DNA of 42,459 bases from Candidatus Gastranaerophilales bacterium (GTDB lineage: Bacteria > Cyanobacteriota > Vampirovibrionia > Gastranaerophilales > Gastranaerophilaceae). Location: positions 1 through 42,459 of the forward strand of contig CALVAK010000019.1 of the NCBI GenBank assembly GCA_944325525.1, in the 5' to 3' direction. The notes beneath the pieces were generated by a model. The model worked only from the letters and a program-made list of their open reading frames with translations, had not been told where the DNA came from and ran no database searches. A program made the position numbers and the translations under genes. Shown here one piece after another: positions 1 through 8,190 of the stretch; position 1 is the stretch's first letter, and every line of letters starts with the position of its first letter.

Positions 1-1005
1 AGTTTGGTAACTGATGATGAACGTGTAAAATTACTTATTGAAATTCTAAATCCTATTGTTGGTAAGATGATACGTGAACGTGTAAAATTAGGTCAAGAAG
101 TAAAAGCAGAAGAAGAAGCTATACAGGAGGAAATAGCCCACCAACGCCAAGAACAAGAAAGATTACAAGAAGAAGCAAGGCTAGAAGCAATTCAAGAAGC
201 CGAAGAAGCTAAGGAAGCAAGGGAAAAAGCTGAAAAAGATAAAAAAGAAGCTGAAGAAAAAGCTAAACGAGCAAAAGAGGCCCAAGAAATAGCAGAAAAG
301 GCAAATATAAAAGCCAGAAAAACAATAGAGCAAATAAATAGTGAGAATGTTTTTTTAAGAAAAACTACGAATGTTGATATAGATGCTTTATTAACAACAT
401 TTCATAGTGTTTTGAATGATTCAGAAGCAATTACTGAGATAATAAATTTATATACCCCTCCAACGCTCTCTAATATTAATGATTTAGTAGATGGTATAAA
501 AGAAGCCAATCAAAAGATTTATACAATATCAAAAATGGCAACATTGAAAAATTTTAGTGATAAAAAAGAAGCTATAAATGGGGACTTTATAACTTTCTTA
601 AAATTTTATCTCAAAGAATTGGGTTCATATAAATACAATAAAAATATAAAGTTTATAGATAAACTAGATGATAAATACAAACTAAATAAAGAATTTATAC
701 CAATAGAAATAATTTTAATGATGGATAATATTGTTAGTAATTCGAAAAAAGCGAAGGCAAAATCGCTTGAATTGAAAACTACCCAAAAAGGGAACACCAT
801 TTTTATTGATATACAAGACACAGGAAAAGGGCTTAATCCAGAGGCAGATGAAACATTGTTATTTGAAAAAGGTAAATCATATACAAATGGTTCTGGTTTA
901 GGCTTGTATCAAGTTAAAAAAGTTATTGAAAAACTTGGCGGAAATGTAGAATATAAAAAAACTGATATCGGTTTTTGCTTGGAGGTAGTATTTAAATGCA
1001 ATTAG
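1..1005 (+). CDS. Coiled-coil histidine kinase-like ATPase (5' truncated by window edge)
   Basis: The reading frame is open to the first base of the window, so the N-terminus is probably missing; the first possible start inside is TTG at 4 (residue numbers below count from it). Residues about 25-115 are a long Glu/Lys/Ala-rich coiled coil. Residues about 120-190 look like a helical dimerisation region with a candidate phospho-acceptor His at 134. Residues 190-333 form a GHKL ATPase: N-box MMDNIVSN (239-246), G1 DTGKG (272-276) and G2 GSGLGL (296-301). There is no transmembrane segment in the visible part, so it is probably a cytosolic sensor. Its stop overlaps the next gene, a receiver protein, by 10 bases, so the pair is very likely one two-component system. 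The sensed signal is unknown. Kinase activity is inferred from motifs. Confidence 0.85.
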   Translation, partial: SLVTDDERVKLLIEILNPIVGKMIRERVKLGQEVKAEEEAIQEEIAHQRQEQERLQEEARLEAIQEAEEAKEAREKAEKDKKEAEEKAKRAKEAQEIAEKANIKARKTIEQINSENVFLRKTTNVDIDALLTTFHSVLNDSEAITEIINLYTPPTLSNINDLVDGIKEANQKIYTISKMATLKNFSDKKEAINGDFITFLKFYLKELGSYKYNKNIKFIDKLDDKYKLNKEFIPIEIILMMDNIVSNSKKAKAKSLELKTTQKGNTIFIDIQDTGKGLNPEADETLLFEKGKSYTNGSGLGLYQVKKVIEKLGGNVEYKKTDIGFCLEVVFKCN

Positions 1006-1943
1006 ATTACAATATTCTTTGGATTGATGATAATAGTATATGGAGAAAGGCTGCTGTTGGAAAAATTAAAAAATGTATTGAAAATTGTGGTTTTGTTCCG
1101 ATAATTGCAGAATATTCTAATGGAAATATTATAAATAATGATGATTTTGATTTAAAATCTTATGATTTAATTTTTATGGATTATGATTTAAAAACACCAG
1201 ATAACCCTAATATAGATACGGGAATAGAATTGATTAAAAAAATTCGTAACAATAAAATTTATTCTAATATTATTTTTTATTCAACTAGTACAAATGATTT
1301 ACCAGAAAAAGTTAAAGAACAGGGAATACAAAATACATATATATTTGAAAGAGAAGATTTCAGAGATGAAAATATCGACTCTATAACTGAAGTAATAGAA
1401 TTTATTTTAAATCGTGCAAATACAGTTAATATTATGCGCGGTATAATAATGGCTGAACTTGCAAATTTTGATAATTTAATACTAGATATAATTGAAAACA
1501 CAAATCTTGAACAAAAATGGGATAAAATATTTAATTTAATCACAAAAGGGCGTCAAAGATATTGCAAAGAAATAATAAATACTCATACCGATTTAAAGGA
1601 ACACAAACAAGAATTGTTATTGACTTGCGAAAATATAAGAACTAAATTTGACATAGACGAAATAAAAAAGCGAATTGCAGATGAAAATCAAAGTTCTGCT
1701 ATATTTCCTAGCTCATTAAGAGCTGATTTTCTTAAGACAATACTAAATGAAAAACATATTCAATTAAATATAGAAAATGATTTTATGACAAATTATAATT
1801 CAGAGATAATACAAAAGAGAAACAAACTAGGGCATTGCTCCGAGATTGCCGAATGTTCAGAGGAAGATTTTCTACAGCTTAGAAAAAATATTTTAAAGCA
1901 TCGTAAAAATCTTGAAGAAATTAAAGTATTATTATCTGCATAA
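996..1943 (+). CDS. Response regulator with receiver domain and HEPN-like C-terminal domain
   Basis: Residues 1-130 form a receiver domain: acidic pair D11/D12, phospho-acceptor D62 in the LIFMDYD strand, and S96/T97 at the conserved Thr/Ser position. The usual Lys-Pro at the end of the fold is not evident (IFERED follows instead). Residues 140-315 are predominantly helical and are not a DNA-binding or GGDEF output. They contain K-R275-N276-K-L-G-H280, which matches the R-N-x3-H (Rx4-6H) signature of HEPN ribonucleases. The start ATG is preceded by GGAGGT at 981-986 and overlaps the kinase gene. If the motif is catalytic, phosphorylation would gate an RNase, giving a toxin or defence-type output. 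The receiver is well supported; the HEPN assignment rests on one motif plus helical content. Confidence 0.8.
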   Translation: MQLDYNILWIDDNSIWRKAAVGKIKKCIENCGFVPIIAEYSNGNIINNDDFDLKSYDLIFMDYDLKTPDNPNIDTGIELIKKIRNNKIYSNIIFYSTSTNDLPEKVKEQGIQNTYIFEREDFRDENIDSITEVIEFILNRANTVNIMRGIIMAELANFDNLILDIIENTNLEQKWDKIFNLITKGRQRYCKEIINTHTDLKEHKQELLLTCENIRTKFDIDEIKKRIADENQSSAIFPSSLRADFLKTILNEKHIQLNIENDFMTNYNSEIIQKRNKLGHCSEIAECSEEDFLQLRKNILKHRKNLEEIKVLLSA

Positions 1944-2131
1944 TTATAGTTCAATAATCGCTTATCATCTCTAAGATTTGCAACTAGCATAAATTAACAT
2001 GGTACACAGAAATTTACTCTTGCGTTAATATGCGATTATAGTTGGATTGCCCATTATTAAAAAGGGGCACTTGTTATAAACACCATAAAACAGCTAGATA
2101 TACGCATATAAATACAAAGGAGTTAAATATT

Positions 2132-2353
2132 ATGTGTGATAAAAACGCATTAAATTTATTAGAAAACAAAATTTCGGACGCAAGAATGATTTTATACGAT
2201 TTGCAAGTGTTCATTAAGTTAGGTGCTCTTGCCAGTGATTCCGGCATTATTGATGAAGATTTACAACTCAATAAATATAAAGATGACTATTATATACTTT
2301 TTAGAACATTAAACAAAAAGTTGCAAAAGGCAATAGACATTTTACAGACCTAA
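2132..2353 (+). CDS. Small hypothetical protein (73 aa) of the mobile element
   Basis: I do not recognise this family. The chosen start ATG at 2132 has an AAAGGAG ribosome site at 2116-2122; an upstream in-frame ATG at 2042 has none. The protein is largely helical and leucine-rich, with a final helix LNKKLQKAIDILQT. It has no signal peptide or cysteine motif. Its TAA stop (2351-2353) overlaps the TAG stop of the convergent XRE gene, so the two messages would overlap at their 3' ends. A small regulatory or structural helper protein is possible; the function is unknown. Confidence 0.6.
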   Translation: MCDKNALNLLENKISDARMILYDLQVFIKLGALASDSGIIDEDLQLNKYKDDYYILFRTLNKKLQKAIDILQT

Positions 2354-2565
2354 AGTTCTTCAAACAAATTAGAAGGTTTGATTCCTAATGCTCTTGCGAT
2401 TTTAAACACATTTTCAACAGTTGTATTTCTTTCTCCGCGTTCAATCATGCCGATAAAATTAGGCGACATATCAAGGATTTCAGCTAGTTCAAGCTGGGTT
2501 AATTCTTTATCAAGTCTTAGAAATTTTAATCTCTTGCCAAACTTTTGTAAATCTTTTTTACTCAT
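2350..2565 (-). CDS. XRE-family helix-turn-helix transcriptional regulator
   Basis: This 71-residue protein is essentially one HTH_3/Cro-C1 domain. The stretch FGKRLKFLRLDKELTQLELA leads into LDMSPNFIGMIERGERN, the usual recognition helix region, and it ends in a short helix GIKPSNLFEEL. The start at 2565 (MSKKDL) fits the family; an upstream in-frame start at 2595 would add ten residues not expected in the fold. It is divergent from the exported-protein operon at 2687 across about 120 bases, where its operator may lie. Such single-domain regulators commonly control mobile-element genes. The specific target is inferred only from position. Confidence 0.88.
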   Translation of the reverse strand: MSKKDLQKFGKRLKFLRLDKELTQLELAEILDMSPNFIGMIERGERNTTVENVFKIARALGIKPSNLFEEL

Positions 2566-2686
2566 ATTGCAATTTTCGTGATAATATAAAACCAATGGAA
2601 CAAACTGACCGTGCGTTTATATGTGTTAATCTTTTGTATATCGAGATTTTAAAGACTAATACTATACGTGGTTAAGAAAGGTAAAA

Positions 2687-3226
2687 ATGAAGAAGTGTTT
2701 AAGTGTTCTTATAATAATTTTATTGATTTCACCACAAGCGAATGCTTTAGGTATGAAAAGTACAATGAACAAAATTATGGATAGTTGGATGGGTGAAAAG
2801 ATTGAGAAAGTATTTCAATATTGGGGATATCCTGATGATGAACGAAATATCGCTGGACGAAAGCTGTATTATTGGACAAGTTCAAAATTTGTAGCAGCAC
2901 CCACATATACAAATGCAACAGCGAACAGGTATAATAACACGACAACAATCAATGGCTGGACATACGGTGGTGGGACTATAAATGCGTATTGCAATAGAAT
3001 GTTAGAAGTTAACGACAAAGGAAAAGTAATTTATTGGGAATGGAAAGGAAACGATTGTCCTTTTACCTGTCAATATGTATATAAACGCTGGGTAAATCCT
3101 GATTACTTGTATCAAGAAAAATTAAACAAAAAATTTAAACGTACAAAATGGAAAAGCGATTCTGATGAATATGATAGAACAATAGAAGCAACAAAAAGAT
3201 TTAAAGAAAGTCTAGGTAATCAATGA
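2687..3226 (+). CDS. Exported hypothetical protein, BamE/SmpA-like fold possible
   Basis: Residues 1-20 form a signal peptide with hydrophobic core and an ANA-L type cleavage site; there is no lipobox Cys. The segment SWMGEKIEKVFQYWGYPDD followed by KLYYW resembles the small BamE/SmpA-type repeat found in envelope proteins, but only weakly. Three central cysteines (in NAYCNR and DCPFTCQY) could form disulfides. The C-terminus is basic and helical. The start has a good ribosome site (AAAGG). Its last four bases overlap the start of the next gene (ATGA), so the two are translationally coupled. The function is unknown; an envelope location is well supported. Confidence 0.75.
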   Translation: MKKCLSVLIIILLISPQANALGMKSTMNKIMDSWMGEKIEKVFQYWGYPDDERNIAGRKLYYWTSSKFVAAPTYTNATANRYNNTTTINGWTYGGGTINAYCNRMLEVNDKGKVIYWEWKGNDCPFTCQYVYKRWVNPDYLYQEKLNKKFKRTKWKSDSDEYDRTIEATKRFKESLGNQ

Positions 3227-3945
3227 ATAAATCAATATTATTTACAGTCATAATTTATTTTTTATTTCAATTTAACACTTTAGTTTTTGCTGATGATTTT
3301 ATGGAATTATTATCAAAAGCAACAAATGCTTATAAATCAGGAAATTATGCAGCAGCTTTGATGTACTATGATAAAATTGTTGAACAATATCCCGATAACG
3401 CAGGGGCGCATGCAATACTCGGAACTCTTTATTTAGAACAATACGAAGATTATCCTAGAGCTATTGAGAGTTTTTCAAATGCAATTAAATATGATTCAAG
3501 CCAGGCTGCTCATTATTCATATCGTGGTATTGCAAGAATGAAAGCCGGTGATATTGACGGTGCAATTAGTGATTTAACGAGAACTATTGCAATCAATAAT
3601 CAAAAAAATACACCGGACGCCTTTGCATATTGTACCAGAGCATTACTATATTCAATGAATAGTAAATATGAGCTTGCGATAAAAGACGCAACAGAAGCTA
3701 TAAAATTACAGCCTAAATATCCGGAAGCCTTTCATTACAGAGGTCTTTCAAAAATGTCATTAGCACATAAAACATTATCAATGCAAACAATGGATTCCGG
3801 AATACAGGACTTAAACTATGCAAAAGAGCAATGCTTACAAAAATATGATATGACAGAATATCAAAATGTATTAGAAAGTTATAAAAAAGCATTAACAGCT
3901 AAGAATGTACTTGAACGAGAACTAAATAAAAGTAAAGGAAAATAA
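3223..3945 (+). CDS. Exported tetratricopeptide repeat protein
   Basis: An N-terminal signal peptide (about residues 1-23, ending in VFA-DD) is followed by four or five TPR units. Visible repeats include YKSGNYAAALMYYDKIVEQY, the DYPRAIESFSNAIKYD unit, GDIDGAISDLTRTIAIN and the KYELAIKDATEAIKLQ unit. TPR proteins are protein-protein scaffolds, here predicted to lie in the periplasm or outside the cell. The gene overlaps the preceding exported protein gene by ATGA, so the two products probably act together. Secreted TPR and small envelope proteins as cargo on an integrative element suggest a role at the cell surface, but the exact function is not recognisable. Confidence 0.85.
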   Translation: MNKSILFTVIIYFLFQFNTLVFADDFMELLSKATNAYKSGNYAAALMYYDKIVEQYPDNAGAHAILGTLYLEQYEDYPRAIESFSNAIKYDSSQAAHYSYRGIARMKAGDIDGAISDLTRTIAINNQKNTPDAFAYCTRALLYSMNSKYELAIKDATEAIKLQPKYPEAFHYRGLSKMSLAHKTLSMQTMDSGIQDLNYAKEQCLQKYDMTEYQNVLESYKKALTAKNVLERELNKSKGK

Positions 3946-4097
3946 TCTCTTTAAGACTATGTTTTGCGATAATTGCATTAGCTTCAATATTTGTTACTGT
4001 TTGTTTTCTTCATGAAAATCGTATAAATGATAAAATATCCTTAGGTATTATAATATTTGAGATATTAGTGTTTGTAGCAGTGGAAGCCCATGTTTGA
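3942..4097 (+). pseudogene. Remnant of a small hydrophobic (membrane) reading frame
   Basis: Between the TPR gene and the dyad repeats, one frame reads through a strongly hydrophobic peptide (about 50 residues with two membrane-like segments, LCFAIIALASIFVTVCF and LGIIIFEILVFVAV) before TGA at 4095. No ATG, GTG or TTG is available at its 5' end; only ATA/ATC codons follow an AAAGGAAA stretch. It is either a decayed membrane protein or a short product made by reinitiation after the TPR stop. Support is limited to the hydrophobic pattern. Confidence 0.3.
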
Positions 4098-4223
4098 GAG
4101 TAATTAAAAATATCACGATTTAGTATCGGCGTCTTCTTAAAACATTTGTTCTGCTACATCTAAACATAAAGACCATTTTATTATAGTATACTTTAAAAAG
4201 TTTTGGCTTGTGGTTGGAATAAT

Positions 4224-4315
4224 ATAGACACATTTATAATCGTATAAAATTTTTTCATATAGACATACATATCTATATTTTAAATTTTATGAGATATAGA
4301 CAACCGTGTCTATAT
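4224..4315. repeat. Three ATAGACA-type dyad repeats upstream of the winged-helix gene
   Basis: ATAGACA occurs at 4224, 4259 and 4296, a spacing of about 35 and 37 bases. The last copy is a perfect dyad: ATATAGACA (4294-4302), spacer ACCG, then TGTCTATAT (4307-4315). The middle copy (4259-4276) is an imperfect dyad of the same kind, and the first is a half site. The remainder of 4098-4384 is AT-rich with no gene. Because the array lies just before a stand-alone winged-helix gene, it is best read as an operator or as initiator-protein binding sites. Confidence 0.55.
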
Positions 4316-4384
4316 TGGCATTTTGAGGAATGGTTAGTTATGAGTAAAATAAAACATGATAGAAATTAAAAAAAGGACAAAATT

Positions 4385-4762
4385 ATGAACAAAGCTACTT
4401 ATGAACTTGACTTGATTGATTATTATGCAGACCCAGTAGATTATTTTAAAAAATGCTTGTATCTTAGAAGAATAGGAAATCAAGGAATATGTATGTACAA
4501 AAATAAAAGAATTCACTTAAGTCCAAGACTATTTGACGCTTTATTTACTATGGCAGAAGATACATCAAAAACACATAAACTTGATACTATTATTAGGGAA
4601 AATGGTGCAGCAGAGGATAACGAAAGGCAAATTGCTGCAAGAATTAACAAAGCTTTTAGAAAAGAAGGCTTTACAAACATTGTTAAAAAGGAAATTAGAG
4701 CAGGATATTGCATTAATTTAGATATTATACAAGATGATTTTATTGTCACAGCCACAAGGTAA
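4385..4762 (+). CDS. Stand-alone OmpR/PhoB-type winged-helix DNA-binding protein
   Basis: The 125-residue protein has no receiver domain. From about residue 42 it follows the OmpR-type winged-helix plan: IHLSPRLFDALFTMAED (strand and first helix), then a helix with ERQIAARINKAFRKEGF (recognition helix), and the wing KKEIRAGYCINLDI, which corresponds to the typical wing strand ending in G-Y. A short N-terminal part (MNKATYELDLIDYYADP) is unfamiliar. A ribosome site AAGGAC precedes the ATG. The dyad repeats at 4224-4315 lie directly upstream and are its most likely targets, by autoregulation or replication control. The next gene is the primase-helicase, so a role in controlling element replication is reasonable but inferred. 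Confidence 0.65.
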   Translation: MNKATYELDLIDYYADPVDYFKKCLYLRRIGNQGICMYKNKRIHLSPRLFDALFTMAEDTSKTHKLDTIIRENGAAEDNERQIAARINKAFRKEGFTNIVKKEIRAGYCINLDIIQDDFIVTATR

Positions 4763-4864
4763 TTTGTCACAGACTTGATGAGTGAGGATTTTAGCACTTT
4801 TTGTTGAAATATATTTGTTGACGCTGCAGAGTCGACGAGTATTAAAAAGAGAAAGGTGGCTAAA

Positions 4865-7792
4865 ATGAGCAACAACTATAATTTTGAAATTTCAGAAGTA
4901 GAAAAATATTTAGGCTATGAACTGAAAAAAGTCGGAATAAATCAATATCAAGGGAAATGTCCATATTGTTCAGCAGAAGGACATGACAGACATGGTGATA
5001 ACTTAAACTTTAATCCAGATAAAGGATTTTTTTGCGGAGCATGTACAAATAATGAACACGGCAAAAAACTTGCAAAAGAAATTATAAAATCAAAAAACAG
5101 TAATAAGGTTATTTTCAAAAAATTAAGTAAAACAAAATACGATACAGGCAGCACAGAAAAATATAGCTCAAATTTATTAAACAATAATAAAATGTTAGAA
5201 CTTGTTAAAGAGAATACAGGCTTAACAGAAGAAACGATAAAAGAATGCAAAATTGGTTATGATGCAGAAAATGATGTTTTTTTAATACCAATGATAGCAC
5301 TTGACAACACGGTTACAGGTTATGAAATTCGTACTCCCGAAAACCACAAAGGGAAATTCAAGTTTATATCTAAAACGAAAGGTTATACGGATAATCCTGA
5401 AAAATGTTTGTCAAAAATAAACAATCCGAGCAATCCCCAAAATGCTTTTATTTGTGCAGGTTATAAAGACGGATATGCTGTTTATGAATACTTGAAAAGG
5501 TTTAATCTGCAAGATTTTTATCAAATTTTGACAAATACTAATGGCGAAGGTAATACCGCAAAAGCACTTAAACCGCATTTTGATTACCTGAAGCAGTTTG
5601 AGAGGATAATTATCTGCATGGATAACGACATTCCAGGTCGAAAAGCAGCTAAAAAAATAGAACAGGAAATTCCACTTGTTTTTCATTCATTCAATTTAGG
5701 TAAACTTAATGGAATTAGTGCTTACATAAATGATTTTACTGATTTGTACAAGTACATCCAAACGAATGCAATAACAGAGAATGTCTTAGAAGATAATATC
5801 AAAATATCGCCATATTCCGTTTTGAAATTATATCTTAGGCATACCAATATTAAAATGGATATGCCGGTTACAGTTGAGGTAAAAGCAGAGCACAAAGCAA
5901 TTATGGAATTTTTTGAAAGGGGAATCTATCCATTCAAAGGATGCTATTACTACGTAAAATATGATTCAGATTCTGAACAATTAACTTATGTAAAAAAATC
6001 AAATTTTACTCTTAATGTAACAAAAACAGTTGTAGTCAATACATATAGTTTTGAAAATCATCAGGAATATCAACTTGAAATTGTTACGAATATTGGAAAC
6101 AAAACAACAAAGCCCATAATTTTATCCCAAAAAGAATTATTGGATTTGAAAAACTTGCATGATGTATTGAAGGAAGGCGGGATTCATTTACATTGCTTAA
6201 AAGATACAGAACTTAAAAACATTTTACTTGAAGAATTAAGCAATATACCTGAAGAACTAAATATTTTCAAGAATCCTTCTTTAGTTTTTTATAATGATAG
6301 TCCATTTTGGATATATAAAAATGCTGCTGTTGATTTGAAAAATGGCAATGTATTAACTTCAAATACAAATTCAAAAGGTGTAATTCAACTTGATTACAAT
6401 AACTCATTTACACTAAAAACCGATAGGGATATGTATGCTCCGGAGCTTTACATTCCAGAAATGTCTTATTCGGAATTTGTTGAACAAAATAAAAACGATG
6501 AACTTATCAAAGAGTTTTCAGCAACATCAACCTCAATAGAAGAACTTATTGCCAAGTGTGTATTTGTTAACACAATTCGCACATATGAAAATAAGGTTGA
6601 GCCACTTTTAACTATGGGAACAGCTATTATGAGTCCGTTCGTAGATATTATTTTTAACAAAACAATGGGATTTCCTGTTAACTTTATGTATGGTGAAGCT
6701 GCAAGTGGTAAAAGCAATTTATTAATTACTATAGCTTATTTATTCGGATTCAATACAAGATTTTTAAGTAGTGGCAACGATACTGCTATGAACTTATTGC
6801 ACAACATGGAATACTACAAAAATATTCCTATTCTGTATGCTGAAGTAGAAGGTTATATGCGCAAGAATTTTGAAGCTACAACAAAAGCCGTGTATGACAG
6901 AAATTCAAGAAAAAGAATGACAGGTTATGGCAAAGAACAGGATGTTCGTGCTGTTAATGCAACATTGAATTTTGCAAGTAATGATAGAGCACATCGCAAT
7001 CCACAAACTGCTACAAGGCTTATGTATACCGAATTTTATAAAAATGATTTCAGTCCTGAAGAAGCAAGCAAAATAAATCAAATCAGAGAAAAGTACCTCT
7101 CTTGTGTTTTACCCAAAATACTGAAATGGTATGCAGATAAAGACACTATTCTGAAAATGTTAGACAATAATACTAAAATTGTGCTAAAACACAACGCAAA
7201 TCTTGACCTAAGATGTGTTAACAACATTGCTATTGCTATGTGTGGAATGGATATTCTGTATCATGTAGCCAATTTCAGTAAAGACTTTAAAGAGGGAAAA
7301 GAAATACAAACCTTAAAACAAAATCTTGAAAGCTATATTAAGTCTTATCAAGACATTACACATACGGAAGATTGTTTTGAAAAATTTATGGCAATATTTT
7401 TGATACTTGCTAAAAGCAATAAGATTCAATACGGTAGCGAATATGTTTTTAATCCTCAAAAGAATGAGATTTCAATATATGTTGACGGTGTACATCCGCT
7501 ATTCAGCAAAGAATTCAAACAATCAGAAGAAACCGGAATTCCGATACCGAGTGCAAAAGACATCAGAACACAAGCCACAAAAGAATCTTACATTGAATAT
7601 AACAATAAATATTTCAGAAAAGGTAATTCTCCAAGAGCACTAATTATTAAAGTGCCGGAAGATAATGCGAAACTACTGTATATCCTTAATGAGTTGCAAA
7701 AACATCAGGAAGAATTGAGTGAGCAAGAATACCAGCGTAATAAGAAAGCTCAAACACAATATTCGCAAGACAGGGCAGGGGAAGTAATTTGA
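4865..7792 (+). CDS. Mobile-element primase-helicase (CHC2 zinc finger, Toprim-like, P-loop/DUF927-like)
   Basis: The protein has 975 residues. The N-terminus has a DnaG-type zinc ribbon (C32, C35, C57, C60). Next comes a Toprim-like region with AFICAGYKDGYAVYEYL near 197 and IIICMDNDIPGRKAA containing D253. The C-terminal half carries a P-loop helicase domain: Walker A GEAASGKS (610-617) and a Walker B-like strand PILYAEVEG (about 654-662), the arrangement of DUF927-type helicases of phage satellites and integrative elements. The ATG at 4865 is chosen over GTG at 4856 because AAAGGTGG lies 5-6 bases before it. It presumably primes and unwinds DNA for element replication; a repeat-rich AT segment follows directly. 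The domain calls are solid; the exact helicase family needs a profile search. Confidence 0.85.
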   Translation: MSNNYNFEISEVEKYLGYELKKVGINQYQGKCPYCSAEGHDRHGDNLNFNPDKGFFCGACTNNEHGKKLAKEIIKSKNSNKVIFKKLSKTKYDTGSTEKYSSNLLNNNKMLELVKENTGLTEETIKECKIGYDAENDVFLIPMIALDNTVTGYEIRTPENHKGKFKFISKTKGYTDNPEKCLSKINNPSNPQNAFICAGYKDGYAVYEYLKRFNLQDFYQILTNTNGEGNTAKALKPHFDYLKQFERIIICMDNDIPGRKAAKKIEQEIPLVFHSFNLGKLNGISAYINDFTDLYKYIQTNAITENVLEDNIKISPYSVLKLYLRHTNIKMDMPVTVEVKAEHKAIMEFFERGIYPFKGCYYYVKYDSDSEQLTYVKKSNFTLNVTKTVVVNTYSFENHQEYQLEIVTNIGNKTTKPIILSQKELLDLKNLHDVLKEGGIHLHCLKDTELKNILLEELSNIPEELNIFKNPSLVFYNDSPFWIYKNAAVDLKNGNVLTSNTNSKGVIQLDYNNSFTLKTDRDMYAPELYIPEMSYSEFVEQNKNDELIKEFSATSTSIEELIAKCVFVNTIRTYENKVEPLLTMGTAIMSPFVDIIFNKTMGFPVNFMYGEAASGKSNLLITIAYLFGFNTRFLSSGNDTAMNLLHNMEYYKNIPILYAEVEGYMRKNFEATTKAVYDRNSRKRMTGYGKEQDVRAVNATLNFASNDRAHRNPQTATRLMYTEFYKNDFSPEEASKINQIREKYLSCVLPKILKWYADKDTILKMLDNNTKIVLKHNANLDLRCVNNIAIAMCGMDILYHVANFSKDFKEGKEIQTLKQNLESYIKSYQDITHTEDCFEKFMAIFLILAKSNKIQYGSEYVFNPQKNEISIYVDGVHPLFSKEFKQSEETGIPIPSAKDIRTQATKESYIEYNNKYFRKGNSPRALIIKVPEDNAKLLYILNELQKHQEELSEQEYQRNKKAQTQYSQDRAGEVI

Positions 7793-7980
7793 ACGTAATT
7801 TTATCGTAATTCACCAAATGCTTATATAACAATACTTTTAGACTAAAAACTACGAAATTACGAAATTACAAAATTTTAATAAATTTTTTTTCGTAATTTC
7901 GTAATAAAAAATAAAAAACACTTAAAACGTAGTTATAATAATACTTTTATAATTACGCAAATAATTACTAAAAATTACGG
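7793..7980. repeat. AT-rich CGTAAT/ATTACG repeat region, candidate replication origin
   Basis: The gap between primase-helicase and excisionase is extremely AT-rich and full of CGTAATT units: at 7795 and 7805 in direct orientation, ATTACG at 7952 and 7974. A large inverted repeat has 15-base arms TACGAAATTACGAAA (7851-7865) and TTTCGTAATTTCGTA (7889-7903) with a 23-base AT loop. Iteron-like repeats beside an element primase-helicase are where origins lie in related satellites. A regulatory hairpin for the excisionase gene is the alternative. Confidence 0.45.
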
Positions 7981-7992
7981 AAGAAGGTAAAA

Positions 7993-8175
7993 ATGAATGA
8001 TAATAACCTTTTGGATATAAAAGAAGTCGCAAGATATTTACACATTGCCAAGAGTACACTTTACAGGTGGGTAAATCAGAAGAAGATTAAATACATCAAA
8101 GTAGGCTCACGAGTGTTGTTTTCACAAGATGACCTAAATGAATTTATCAATAATAACACAGTAAACACAGAATAA
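7993..8175 (+). CDS. Excisionase / MerR-like HTH_17 DNA-binding protein
   Basis: This 60-residue protein is a single winged HTH of the HTH_17 (excisionase/MerR-like) type: LLDIKEVARYLHIAKSTLYR forms the helix-turn-helix, and KYIKVGSRVLFSQDDLNEFI is the wing with the usual closing helix. A strong ribosome site GAAGAAGG precedes the start. It sits just ahead of the integrase gene, the standard place for a recombination directionality factor, and GC-rich repeats between the two could be its binding sites. The fold is confident; the excision role is inferred from position. Confidence 0.85.
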   Translation: MNDNNLLDIKEVARYLHIAKSTLYRWVNQKKIKYIKVGSRVLFSQDDLNEFINNNTVNTE

Positions 8176-8190
8176 CATCTTATCCTAGAA

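Noticed and set aside
2045..2070. TGCCC/GGGCA stem near 2049-2066 read as a terminator
   Set aside because: The loop is long and there is no T-run after the stem, so termination is not supported.
4224..4315. ATAGACA repeats as a small CRISPR array
   Set aside because: Only three copies, each a dyad (or half-dyad) of the same unit instead of repeat plus unique spacers, and no cas genes.
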